A DNA stretch of 23,182 nt from JACVRM01 sp046262315 (lineage in GTDB: Bacteria > Actinomycetota > Thermoleophilia > Gaiellales > Gaiellaceae). The notes beneath the pieces were generated by a model. It saw nothing but the letters and a program-made list of their open reading frames with translations, had not been told where the DNA came from and searched no databases. Numbering within the stretch: the first letter of the stretch is position 1; the number at the start of each line of letters is the position of its first letter. This document shows positions 15,025-22,353 of this stretch, one piece after another. Both the position numbers and the translations under genes were made by a program. The stretch lies in NCBI GenBank assembly GCA_046262315.1, contig JBHEMZ010000038.1, positions 1 to 23,182 of the forward strand. The letters are read 5' to 3'.

Positions 15025-15378
15025 ATGGGAGCCCTGACAAACAGACAAGCAAGGGCACGCCGCCACCGTCGCGTGCGCCGGAAAATCTCCGGCACCCTCG
15101 AGCGGCCGCGCCTCGTCGTCTTCCGCTCGAACCGCGGCATCGAGGCACAGCTCGTGGACGACCTCGGCGGCCGCACGGTCGCCGCGGCGAGCTGGCTGCA
15201 CCTCTCAAAGCAGGACGGTTCGAAATCCGATCAAGCGGCGGAGGTCGGGAAGCTCCTCGCCGAGCGCGCTCGAGCGGCGGGCATCGAGACCGCGGTCTTC
15301 GACCGCGCGGGCTACCTGTACCACGGACGCGTCAAGGCGCTCGCCGAGGGCGCACGCGAAGGAGGACTCACGTTTTGA
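15025..15378 (+). CDS. rplR: 50S ribosomal protein L18 (uL18)
   Basis: A 117-residue 5S rRNA-binding protein. It has RRHRRVRRKISGTLERPRL, VFRSNRGIEAQLVDD and the C-terminal FDRAGYLYHGRVKALAEGAREGGL. I start it at the ATG at 15025, preceded by GAGGAACGAGAG; an upstream in-frame start at 14971 would overlap rplF and add non-family residues. The stop overlaps the rpsE TTG as TTGA. Confidence 0.96.
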   Translation: MGALTNRQARARRHRRVRRKISGTLERPRLVVFRSNRGIEAQLVDDLGGRTVAAASWLHLSKQDGSKSDQAAEVGKLLAERARAAGIETAVFDRAGYLYHGRVKALAEGAREGGLTF

Positions 15379-16121
15379 ACAGGATGATCGAGGCCTCAGA
15401 CGGAAGAGAGCTCAAGGAGCGCGTGGTCGAGATCAACCGCGTCGCCAAGGTGGTCAAGGGTGGCCGTCGGTTCTCGTTCACCGCCCTCGTCGTGATCGGC
15501 GACGAGACCGAGCGCGTGGGCGTGGGCTACGGGAAGGCGCGCGAAGTGCCGCTCGCGATCGCGAAGGCGGTCGACGACGCGAAGAAGAACCTGTTCCCCG
15601 TGCCACGCCACGGAACGACGATCACGCACGAGATCCTCGGCCGGTTCGGCGCGGCGCGCGTCCTGCTGCGCCCCGCGAGCGAGGGCACCGGAGTCATCGC
15701 CGGCGGCGGCGTGCGCGCCGTGCTGGAGCTGGCGGGCATCCGCGACATCCTTGCCAAGAGCCTGGGCACGACGAACCCGATCAACATGCTGAAGGCGACC
15801 GTCAACGGGCTCCAGAACCTGCGGCGCCCGGAGGAGGTAGCAAAGACTCGCGGCGTCAAGATCTCCGACGTGCTGCCGCCTCGCCTCCCCTCCCCGGCAG
15901 ACGAAGCGGGGGAGGAGGAGAGCCTCCCCGATCGTGCGCGCGGCGCAGCCGAGGCAATCGCGGAGCGCGCGCGCGAGATCCCCATGGTCGAGCAGGTGGT
16001 CGAGGCTGCCGAGAACGCTGTCGAGCACGTCGTCGAGGCCGCCGAGAGCGTTGTCCACCGCGTGAAGGACGCCGTCTCCGGCGACGAGCCTGAGCAGGCT
16101 GACGAGGAGCAGAAGCCCTGA
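15375..16121 (+). CDS. rpsE: 30S ribosomal protein S5 (uS5) with C-terminal tail
   Basis: Residues about 8-165 are S5: LKERVVEINRVAKVVKGGRR (dsRBD), GVGYGKAREVP, RPASEGTGVIAGGGVRAVLE, KSLGTTNPINMLKATV. The remaining 80 residues are extra, acidic and mostly helical, with repeated EVVEAAENAV-like heptads that could form an amphipathic helix or coiled coil. I chose the TTG at 15375 because GAAGGAGG lies about 10 nt before it; an ATG at 15384 is possible and would drop three residues. The stop overlaps rpmD (TGATG). Confidence 0.95.
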   Translation: MNRMIEASDGRELKERVVEINRVAKVVKGGRRFSFTALVVIGDETERVGVGYGKAREVPLAIAKAVDDAKKNLFPVPRHGTTITHEILGRFGAARVLLRPASEGTGVIAGGGVRAVLELAGIRDILAKSLGTTNPINMLKATVNGLQNLRRPEEVAKTRGVKISDVLPPRLPSPADEAGEEESLPDRARGAAEAIAERAREIPMVEQVVEAAENAVEHVVEAAESVVHRVKDAVSGDEPEQADEEQKP

Positions 16122-16303
16122 TGCCGCAACTGCGCGTCACGCAGGTGCGCAGCTCGATCGGCCAGAGCGAGCGTCACCGTGGCACCCTGCGCGCGCTTGG
16201 TCTCGGCCGCATCGGTCGCTCCGCCGAGCACGCGGAGAGCCCGCAGCTCGCCGGTATGCTCAGGAAGGTTCGCCACCTCGTCCGCATCGAGGAAAGCAGC
16301 TAA
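16121..16303 (+). CDS. rpmD: 50S ribosomal protein L30 (uL30)
   Basis: A 60-residue L30 with RVTQVRSSIGQSERHRGTLRALGLGRIGR and GMLRKVRHLVRIEE, typical for the family. The ATG overlaps the rpsE stop, with GAGGAG upstream. rplO follows after 4 nt. Confidence 0.95.
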   Translation: MPQLRVTQVRSSIGQSERHRGTLRALGLGRIGRSAEHAESPQLAGMLRKVRHLVRIEESS

Positions 16304-16307
16304 TCCC

Positions 16308-16919
16308 ATGGCCGACGAGCTCAGCCTCTCCACGCTCAAGCCCGTCCAGGCGCGCAAGGACCGCAAGCGTGTCGGCCGCGGCCTGGGCTCGGGCAAGGGA
16401 CGCTATTCGGGCCGCGGCATCAAGGGCCAGAAGTCGCGCTCCGGTTCGCACAAGATGCGTGCGGGCTTCGAGGGCGGCCAGAATCCGTTGCACATGCGGC
16501 TGGGCAAGCAGCGCGGCCCGTATTCCAAGGACGCGATGCCCATGGGCCCTCACCGCACCTCCACGCAGCCCGTCAACCTGCGCGACCTCGAGCAGCGTTT
16601 CGACGCCGGCGCCGACGTCACGCTCGAGGCGCTTGTCGAGGTCGGCCTGATCAAGAACACGCGCACGGACGTGAAAGTGCTCGGCTCCGGCGAGCTGGCG
16701 AAGAAGCTTTCCGTCACGGCGCACAGCTTCTCGGCGACCGCGCGTGAGAAGATCGAGGCCGCCGGCGGCAAGGCCGTTTCGCTTCGCGAAACGGTTAGGA
16801 AGAAGCAGCGGAAGAAGAAGGCGAAGCCGACAATCGCGGACGCGTCCACTGCGACCGAGGCGCCCGTCGAGGACGCGCCGGTCGAAGAGTCGACCACGGA
16901 AGGCGGAGAGGACGAATGA
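16308..16919 (+). CDS. rplO: 50S ribosomal protein L15 (uL15) with short low-complexity tail
   Basis: Residues about 5-155 are L15: LSTLKPVQARKDRKRVGRG, GSGKGRYSGRGIKGQKSRSG, FEGGQNPLHMRLGKQRG, and KVLGSGELAKKLSVTAHSFS. A tail of about 45 residues follows, basic (RKKQRKKKAKP) then acidic (EAPVEDAPVEE). The ATG at 16308 is chosen over upstream in-frame starts inside rpmD. A 9-bp palindrome with a TTC loop (16774-16794) lies at the start of the tail. Confidence 0.95.
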   Translation: MADELSLSTLKPVQARKDRKRVGRGLGSGKGRYSGRGIKGQKSRSGSHKMRAGFEGGQNPLHMRLGKQRGPYSKDAMPMGPHRTSTQPVNLRDLEQRFDAGADVTLEALVEVGLIKNTRTDVKVLGSGELAKKLSVTAHSFSATAREKIEAAGGKAVSLRETVRKKQRKKKAKPTIADASTATEAPVEDAPVEESTTEGGEDE

Positions 16920-16957
16920 CGTGCCGTCCTAGCCTTCTCCTCGGAGCGTAGGAGGCA
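16916..16957 (+). promoter_or_regulatory. secY leader: SD-sequestering hairpin with an 11-codon ORF
   Basis: TCTCCT (16936-16941) pairs with AGGAGG (16950-16955), the secY SD, around loop CGGAGCGT. An 11-codon ORF (16916-16951, MTCRPSLLLGA) starts as ATGA on the rplO stop and ends with TAG inside the SD arm, so a ribosome ending there would physically open the hairpin. This is inference from position. Confidence 0.4.
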
Positions 16958-18210
16958 TGTTTTCCTGGCTCGCCAACGCGTGGCGGGTCCCGGACCTGCG
17001 GCGCCGCGTGCTCTTCACTGCGGCCATCCTCGCGATCTACCGGCTCGGCTCTTGGGTGCCCGCGCCCGGCATCGACTCCAACCAGATCGAGAGCTACTTC
17101 AACAACCAGGGCGGCTCGGTGCTGAGCCTGCTCAACCTGTTCTCCGGCGGCGCCCTCTCGCAGTTCGCGATCTTCGCCCTCGGGATCATGCCGTACGTCA
17201 CCGCCTCGATCATCATCCAGCTCATGACCGTCGTCGTGCCAAAGCTCGAGGCGCTCCAAAAGGAGGGCGAGGCCGGCTATGCCAAGATCAACCAGTACAC
17301 GCGCTACCTGACCGTGGTGCTGGCTGCGCTCCAGGCGATCGGCTACGCGTACCTGTTCCAGCGCCAGGAGATCCTCGACGCGAGCCCCGGCAATCTCGTC
17401 CTGATCGTCGTCACGCTGACCGCCGGCACGACGCTCCTGATGTGGCTCGGCGAGCTGATCACCAAGCGCGGCATCGGCAACGGCATCTCTCTGCTGATCT
17501 TCGCCTCGATCCTGACCGGTCTGCCGCTCGGCGTGAGCGCCTGGTACAACGGGGGTGTCAGCGAGCGGCTGTTCCTGCCGATCATGGCGGTCGCGATCGT
17601 GGTCGCGGTCGTGTTCATCCAGGAGGGTCAGCGCCGTATCCCGATCCAGTACGCGAAGCGGATGGTTGGACGCCGGATGACGACCGGGCAGTCCACCTAC
17701 ATGCCGCTCCGCGTCAACATGGCGGGCGTGATCCCGGTCATCTTCGCCGCGGCGCTGATGGCCTTCCCACCGACGATCGGCCAGTACTTCCCGGCCACAC
17801 AGGACTTCGTCAACACCTACTTCTCCTACACGGACTGGCCGTTCCTCGTCATGCAGGCGGTGATGATCGTGGTCTTCACGTACTTCTACACGGCGGTCCA
17901 GTTCAACCCCGTCGACCAGGCCGACAACCTGCGCAAGCACGGCGGCTACGTCCCCGGGATCCGGCCGGGGACGCCCACGGCTCAATACCTCGACCGGGTG
18001 CTGACGCGCCTGACGCTTCCCGGCGCGCTCTACCTGGCGGCCGTCGCCACGCTGCCGAGCATCGGCATCATCTACTTCGGCTTCTCGCAGGCGACCGCCG
18101 GCGCCGTTGGAGGCACGAGCGTGCTGATCGCGGTTGGCGTCGCCCTTGACACGATGCGCCAGATGGAGTCGCAGATGATGATGCGCTCCTACGAAGGCTT
18201 CTTGAAGTAG
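16957..18210 (+). CDS. secY: preprotein translocase subunit SecY
   Basis: A 417-residue channel subunit of SecYEG, which exports unfolded proteins and inserts membrane proteins. Ten hydrophobic segments are seen, starting at RRVLFTAAILAIYRLGSWVPAPG; the LFSGGALSQFAIFALGIMPYVTASII plug and TM2 block, GEGGLITKRGIGNGISLLI-like region and C-terminal FNPVDQADNLRKHGGYVPGIRPG are typical. The usual length is 420-440. The strong SD AGGAGG is held in a hairpin. The stop overlaps the adk GTG as TAGTG. Confidence 0.97.
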   Translation: MFSWLANAWRVPDLRRRVLFTAAILAIYRLGSWVPAPGIDSNQIESYFNNQGGSVLSLLNLFSGGALSQFAIFALGIMPYVTASIIIQLMTVVVPKLEALQKEGEAGYAKINQYTRYLTVVLAALQAIGYAYLFQRQEILDASPGNLVLIVVTLTAGTTLLMWLGELITKRGIGNGISLLIFASILTGLPLGVSAWYNGGVSERLFLPIMAVAIVVAVVFIQEGQRRIPIQYAKRMVGRRMTTGQSTYMPLRVNMAGVIPVIFAAALMAFPPTIGQYFPATQDFVNTYFSYTDWPFLVMQAVMIVVFTYFYTAVQFNPVDQADNLRKHGGYVPGIRPGTPTAQYLDRVLTRLTLPGALYLAAVATLPSIGIIYFGFSQATAGAVGGTSVLIAVGVALDTMRQMESQMMMRSYEGFLK

Positions 18211-18794
18211 TGGACATCCTCCTGCTCGGTCCCCAGGGGGCTGGGAAGGGGACGCAGGCCCGGCGGATCGCGGCCGAGTACGGCATCCCTCACATCTCCA
18301 CCGGCGACATGCTGCGAGGGGCGGTCGCGGCCGGAACTCCGCTCGGGCTCCTGGTCGGGCCTATCCTCGACGCCGGCGAGCTCGTGCCCGACGATTTGAT
18401 GGTGGCCCTGATCCGCGAGCGTCTCGGCGAGGCGGACGCGCACGAAGGGTCCGTCCTCGACGGCTTTCCCCGGACGATGGCCCAAGCGGACGCGCTCGAC
18501 GCCATGCTCCACGAGATCGGCCGTGACCTGGACATTGTCTTCGAGCTCCAGCTCGCCGACGAGGTCGCGTTCCAGCGCCTGCTCGGCCGAGCCCCCGAGG
18601 AGAACCGCACCGACGACACACCGGAGGTCATCCGCCGCCGCCTCGCCACCTACCATTCTGAGACAGAGCCGCTCGTAGGCCACTATCGCGCGCTGGGGAA
18701 TCTCGTCGGGATCCACGCCGAGCACTCGGTCAACGAGGTGTTCTCCGAGATCCAGGCCGCACTCGATCAGGTCGCGGGCCGCACGGCGGCATGA
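18210..18794 (+). CDS. adk: adenylate kinase (short form)
   Basis: A 194-residue enzyme interconverting ATP + AMP and 2 ADP. It has the P-loop GPQGAGKGT (7-15), the AMP-binding ISTGDMLR, and GFPRT. The LID region is short (LLGRAPEENRTDDTPEVIRRR) and lacks the zinc cysteines, as in actinobacterial short forms. The GTG start overlaps the secY stop and the gene end overlaps map (ATGA). Confidence 0.96.
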   Translation: MDILLLGPQGAGKGTQARRIAAEYGIPHISTGDMLRGAVAAGTPLGLLVGPILDAGELVPDDLMVALIRERLGEADAHEGSVLDGFPRTMAQADALDAMLHEIGRDLDIVFELQLADEVAFQRLLGRAPEENRTDDTPEVIRRRLATYHSETEPLVGHYRALGNLVGIHAEHSVNEVFSEIQAALDQVAGRTAA

Positions 18795-19585
18795 TCGTCC
18801 GCAAGTCACGCGAGGAGCTCGAGCGGCAGGCGCGCGCCGGCCGCGTCGTGTCGGAGACGCTCGCGCTGCTCACCGAGCACATGCGGCCGGGGGTGACAAC
18901 CGCCGAGCTCGACCGGGTGGCGGAGGAGCACATCGGCGCCCGGGGCGGCCACCCGACCTTCAAGGGCTACCGCGGCTACCCCGCGGCCATCTGCACCTCG
19001 CCGAACGACATGATCGTGCACGGCATCCCAGGGCCGTATGCACTGGCCGACGGCGACATCCTGTCGGTCGACGTGGGCGTCACCCTGGACGGGCTGGTCG
19101 GGGACGCGGCCTACACCTTCACCGTCGGGTCGGTCTCGGCGGAGGCCTCGCGCCTCCTCGACACGTGCCGCGAGGCGCTCGCGGCGGGGATCGAGGAGTG
19201 CCGTGCGGGCCGGCACCTGACGGACATCTCGCATGCGATCCAGCAGGCCACCGAGGAGGCAGGCTTCACGGTCGTGCGCGCGCTGGTGGGCCACGGGGTC
19301 GGCCGGGTCATGCACGAGGACCCGCAAATCCCGAACTACGGCCCGCCCGGCCGCGGCCCCGTGCTCCAGCCAGGCATGGTCTTCGCCATCGAGCCGATGA
19401 TCACCGCCGGCACGCACGCGATCGTGCTGGAGGAGGACGACTGGTCGATCTCGACCGCGGACGGCTCCCTGGCCGCCCACTTCGAGCACACCGTGGCGAT
19501 CACCGAGGGCGAGCCGCGCATCCTCACGTGGCCGCATCCGAGCGCGCTGCCCCGTTTTGAGGAGACCCGGCGCGCGGCCGGCTAG
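18791..19585 (+). CDS. map: type I methionine aminopeptidase
   Basis: A 264-residue metalloenzyme that removes the initiator Met from nascent proteins. The five metal ligands are visible: Asp94 (SVDVG), Asp105 (VGDAAYTF), His168 (GHGVG), Glu201 (AIEP) and Glu232 (HFEHT); His77 of IVHGIP is the substrate-side residue. It lacks an N-terminal zinc or SH3-binding extension. The start overlaps adk. Its 3' neighbour should be infA but the next gene is rpmJ. Confidence 0.96.
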   Translation: MIVRKSREELERQARAGRVVSETLALLTEHMRPGVTTAELDRVAEEHIGARGGHPTFKGYRGYPAAICTSPNDMIVHGIPGPYALADGDILSVDVGVTLDGLVGDAAYTFTVGSVSAEASRLLDTCREALAAGIEECRAGRHLTDISHAIQQATEEAGFTVVRALVGHGVGRVMHEDPQIPNYGPPGRGPVLQPGMVFAIEPMITAGTHAIVLEEDDWSISTADGSLAAHFEHTVAITEGEPRILTWPHPSALPRFEETRRAAG

Positions 19586-19601
19586 CGACTCCCTGCTCGG
19601 G

Positions 19602-19629
19602 TTGGTTCGCGAGCGCCCTCTGCTACCAT
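19602..19629 (+). promoter_or_regulatory. candidate promoter of the alpha operon (rpmJ onward)
   Basis: TTGGTT (19602-19607), a 16-bp spacer, and TG-C-TACCAT with -10 TACCAT at 19624-19629. The 14-mer TGCTACCATGCCGC starting at 19621 is identical to that at the str promoter. It lies about 20 bp after map, in the only sizeable promoter-like gap downstream of 1.5 kb. Confidence 0.6.
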
Positions 19630-19637
19630 GCCGCGAC

Positions 19638-19663
19638 GGCGCAGCCGGGCTGCGCCTTGTTTT
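19638..19663 (+). promoter_or_regulatory. leader hairpin with T tract before rpmJ (attenuator-like)
   Basis: GGCGCAGC (19638-19645) pairs perfectly with GCTGCGCC (19649-19656), loop CGG, followed by TTGTTTT (19657-19663). It starts about 9 nt after the -10 box, so it would form the extreme 5' end of the RNA. By sequence it is a good intrinsic terminator. It could also stop read-through from map if transcribed from upstream. The rest of the gap to 19721 contains no gene. Confidence 0.55.
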
Positions 19664-19721
19664 CGTGTCCGCTCTCCGAGCAGCGGGCGGGCGCGTCTTA
19701 TAACAACGCCGCAAGGGTTCG

Positions 19722-19835
19722 ATGAAGGTCAGACCGTCCGTGAAGCCGATGTGCGAGCGCTGCCGCGTGATCAAGCGGCACGGCCGCACGATGGTCATCT
19801 GCACGAACCCACGGCACAAACAGCGACAGGGGTAG
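19722..19835 (+). CDS. rpmJ: 50S ribosomal protein L36 (bL36), zinc-binding
   Basis: A 37-residue protein beginning MKVRPSVKPMCERCRVIKRHG. The zinc ligands Cys11, Cys14, Cys27 and His32 are all present, making it the C+ form. AAGGG lies 4 nt before the ATG. It is directly followed by rpsM 10 nt away and is the first gene after the second promoter. Confidence 0.95.
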   Translation: MKVRPSVKPMCERCRVIKRHGRTMVICTNPRHKQRQG

Positions 19836-19845
19836 AGGAGACAGT

Positions 19846-20223
19846 TTGGCGCGTATTGCTGGAGTGAACTTGCCTCGCGAGAAGCGGCTCGAGGTCGGGC
19901 TTACCTACATCTTCGGCATCGGTCGCTCGACGGCGCGCAAGGTCTGCTCGCAGCTCGGGCTCTCGCTCGACACCAAGGTGCGCGACCTGACCGACGAGGA
20001 GATCACGCGCCTGCGCGAGTACATCGACGGCGACCTCCAGGTCGAGGGCGACTTGCGCCGCGAGACGACGCAGTCGATCAAGCGGCTCTCCGAGATCGGC
20101 GCGCTCCGGGGCATCCGCCACCGCCGCAATCTGCCGGTCAACGGCCAGCGCACGAAGACGAACGCCCGCACGCGCAAGGGCGCCAAGAAGACCGTCGGTC
20201 GCGGCAAGAAGGCCAAGGTCTAG
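19846..20223 (+). CDS. rpsM: 30S ribosomal protein S13 (uS13)
   Basis: A 125-residue head protein that touches the P-site tRNA and bridges to L5. It starts MARIAGVNLPREKRLEVGLTYI and has GIGRSTARKV, RHRRNLPVNGQRTKTNARTRKG. The start is TTG with GAGGAG 5-6 nt upstream. rpsK follows 3 nt later. Confidence 0.97.
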   Translation: MARIAGVNLPREKRLEVGLTYIFGIGRSTARKVCSQLGLSLDTKVRDLTDEEITRLREYIDGDLQVEGDLRRETTQSIKRLSEIGALRGIRHRRNLPVNGQRTKTNARTRKGAKKTVGRGKKAKV

Positions 20224-20226
20224 CGG

Positions 20227-20634
20227 GTGGCACCGCCCCGCAGACAGCCCGCCGCGCGCGGGCGCACGCGCCGCCGAGTCAAGAAGAACATCGCCATCGG
20301 CCAGGCGCACATCAAGACGTCGTTCAACAACACGATCGTCGCCCTGACCGACAAGGAGGGCAACGTGATCGTGTGGGAGTCGGCCGGCTCGGCGGGCTTC
20401 AAGGGCTCGCGCAAGTCGACGCCGTTCGCCGCGCAGGTCACCGCCGATGCGTGCGCGCGCAAGGGCATGGAGCACGGCCTCCAGAAGGTCGAGGTGTTCG
20501 TGAAGGGGCCCGGCTCCGGCCGCGAGACGGCCATCCGCTCGCTCCAGGCAGCCGGGCTCGAGATCCTCGGCGTGAAGGACGTCACCCCCCAGGCGCACAA
20601 CGGCGTTCGCCCGAAGAAGAGGCGGAGAGTTTGA
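20227..20634 (+). CDS. rpsK: 30S ribosomal protein S11 (uS11)
   Basis: A 135-residue platform protein. It has IAIGQAHIKTSFNNTIVALTD, AGSAGFKGSRKSTPFAAQ and the end GVKDVTPQAHNGVRPKKRRRV. The GTG start lies 3 nt after the rpsM stop. The stop is the first triplet of the element before rpsD. Confidence 0.97.
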   Translation: MAPPRRQPAARGRTRRRVKKNIAIGQAHIKTSFNNTIVALTDKEGNVIVWESAGSAGFKGSRKSTPFAAQVTADACARKGMEHGLQKVEVFVKGPGSGRETAIRSLQAAGLEILGVKDVTPQAHNGVRPKKRRRV

Positions 20635-20723
20635 TGGCAATCCCCATCTGCGAATCTCGCACGAGTCTGGCTTGCTTTTCACGGCTGATGAGCACGATCT
20701 CCACGGGCGGTGATCGCTGATGG
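20632..20723 (+). promoter_or_regulatory. intercistronic element before rpsD (class 1)
   Basis: It begins at the rpsK stop with TGATGGCAATCCCC and ends GGTGATCGCTGATGG over the rpsD start. Its last 57 nt (20667-20723) match the element before rpsC at 45 positions by my count. The hairpin at 20673-20694 has the same CGGC loop with an A-U closing pair instead of G-C. GGCAATCCCC (20636-20645) can pair with GGTGATCGCT (20710-20719) at 8 of 10 positions. A 28-codon ORF (20634-20720, starts MAIPICESR, ends GGDR) with SD GGAGAG overlaps both neighbours. Confidence 0.5.
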
Positions 20724-21340
20724 CTCGCACGCTCGGCCCCAAGTGCCGCTTCTGCCGCCGCGAGGGCATGAAGCTCTTCCTCAAGGGCGAGCGCTGCCTG
20801 ACCGAGAAGTGCTCGGTCGAGCGCCGCTCGTACCCGCCGGGCGAGCACGGCCGCGGCCGCATCAAGCAGTCGGAGTACCTGCTCCAGCTGCGCGAGAAGC
20901 AGAAGGCGCGCCGCTACTACGGTCTGCTCGAAAAGCAGTTCCGCACCTACTACGAGAAGGCCGCGCGGCGGCAGGGCATCACCGGCGAGAACCTGCTGCG
21001 CATGCTCGAGACGCGCCTCGACAACGTTGTCTACCGGCTCGGCTTCGCCGCCTCGCGCGCGCAGGCGCGCCAGCTTGTGCGCCACGGGCACTTCCACGTC
21101 AACGGCCGGCGCGTCAACGTCCCTAGCTTCCAGGTGCGGCCAAACGACGTCGTCACCATCGCCCCGGGCAGCGCCGCCGAGCCCGTGGTGCGCGACGCCA
21201 CCGACCTGACGGCTGCGGTGTCGCCCTGGCTCCAGGCTGACCACGAAGGACTCAGCGCGAAGGTCTTGCGGTATCCCGAGCGCGGCGAGATCGACACACC
21301 CGTGCAGGAGCAGCTGATCGTCGAGCTCTATTCCAAGTAG
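20720..21340 (+). CDS. rpsD: 30S ribosomal protein S4 (uS4), zinc-binding form
   Basis: A 206-residue 16S-binding assembly initiator and, in E. coli, repressor of the alpha operon. Cys9, Cys12, Cys26 and Cys31 form the zinc site of the C+ type. RRSYPPGEHGRGRIKQSEYLLQ and the S4 RNA-binding domain (LDNVVYRLGFAASRAQARQLVRHGHFHVNG) are complete. The ATG overlaps the TGA of a preceding small ORF. The stop codon lies in a hairpin arm. Confidence 0.97.
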   Translation: MARTLGPKCRFCRREGMKLFLKGERCLTEKCSVERRSYPPGEHGRGRIKQSEYLLQLREKQKARRYYGLLEKQFRTYYEKAARRQGITGENLLRMLETRLDNVVYRLGFAASRAQARQLVRHGHFHVNGRRVNVPSFQVRPNDVVTIAPGSAAEPVVRDATDLTAAVSPWLQADHEGLSAKVLRYPERGEIDTPVQEQLIVELYSK

Positions 21341-21384
21341 CGCTCCACGCCACTTGGAGTAACTAAGAAGGAAAGGAAAGAGAT
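21330..21384 (+). promoter_or_regulatory. stop-codon hairpin between rpsD and rpoA
   Basis: ATTCCAAGT (21330-21338) pairs with ACTTGGAGT (21352-21360) over 9 positions including one G-U; the rpsD TAG begins in the 5' arm and the loop is 13 nt. No T-run follows. The remaining 24 nt is purine-rich (GAAGGAAAGGAAAGAG) and supplies the rpoA SD. Confidence 0.4.
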
Positions 21385-22353
21385 TTGGCCACCCGTACGT
21401 CTCTCATGGAATTCCAGACCCCGCGCATCGTCCACGAGGAGCTCGAGGCCGAGCGCGGAGTCTTCGTGATCGAGCCCCTCGACCGGGGGTTCGGTTATAC
21501 GTTCGGCAACTCGCTGCGCCGCGTGCTTCTCTCGTCGCTCGAAGGCGCAGCCGTGACCTCGGTGAAGATCGAGGGCATCGCGCACGAGTTCACGACGCTG
21601 CAGGGCGTCCGCGAGGACGTCACCGACATCATCCTCCAGCTCAAGAACCTGATCGCGCTGCTGCACGGCGCCTCCCCAGAGGTCGAGGTGCGGCTCTCGA
21701 AGCGTGGTGCCGGAATCATCACCGCCGGCGACATCGAGGCCCCAGCGGACCTCGAGATCCTGAATCCCGACCTCGAGATCGCGCATCTCTCGGACAACGG
21801 CAAACTCGAGATGACGATCACGATCGGGCGCGGCCGGGGCTACGTGCCGGCCGAGCTGAACCGCGGCCCGGAGCACACGATCGGCGTGATCCCGATCGAC
21901 TCGATCTTCTCACCCGTGCGGCGGGTGTCATACGACGTCGAGGCCGCTCGCGTCGGCCAGCGAACCGACTACGACAAGCTCAAGCTCGACGTGACGACGG
22001 ACGGGTCGATCGACCCACGCGAGGCGATCGGCCAGGCTGCCGAGATTCTCATCCGCCAGCTCGCGATCTTCACGGACATCGAGCGCATCGAAGGCCTCGG
22101 AGACGGCGCTGCGCCGGTCGAGACCGCCGAGCCTTCGCTCGCGCACGGGATGGAGAACTTCCCGATTGAGGAGCTCGAGCTGGGCGTGCGCTCGTACAAC
22201 TGTCTCAAGCGCGTCGGCATCGAGACGATCGGCGACCTGGTCACGAAGAGCGAGAACGAGCTCGCCGCGATCCCCAACTTCGGCAAGAAGTCGATCGAGG
22301 AGGTCAAGGAGACGCTCGGGCAGCACGGCCTCAACCTGCGGGGCGAGGAGTGA
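21385..22353 (+). CDS. rpoA: RNA polymerase alpha subunit
   Basis: A 322-residue subunit that dimerises to start core assembly. The NTD has FVIEPLDRGFGYTFGNSLRRVLLSSLEGAAV and the CTD (from about residue 255) has ELELGVRSYNCLKRVGIETIGDL and IPNFGKKSIEEVKETL, the UP-element and activator-contact surface. The TTG at 21385 follows an AAGGAAAGG SD by about 7 nt; an ATG at 21406 is a less supported alternative. The stop overlaps the rplQ GTG (GTGA). Confidence 0.97.
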   Translation: MATRTSLMEFQTPRIVHEELEAERGVFVIEPLDRGFGYTFGNSLRRVLLSSLEGAAVTSVKIEGIAHEFTTLQGVREDVTDIILQLKNLIALLHGASPEVEVRLSKRGAGIITAGDIEAPADLEILNPDLEIAHLSDNGKLEMTITIGRGRGYVPAELNRGPEHTIGVIPIDSIFSPVRRVSYDVEAARVGQRTDYDKLKLDVTTDGSIDPREAIGQAAEILIRQLAIFTDIERIEGLGDGAAPVETAEPSLAHGMENFPIEELELGVRSYNCLKRVGIETIGDLVTKSENELAAIPNFGKKSIEEVKETLGQHGLNLRGEE

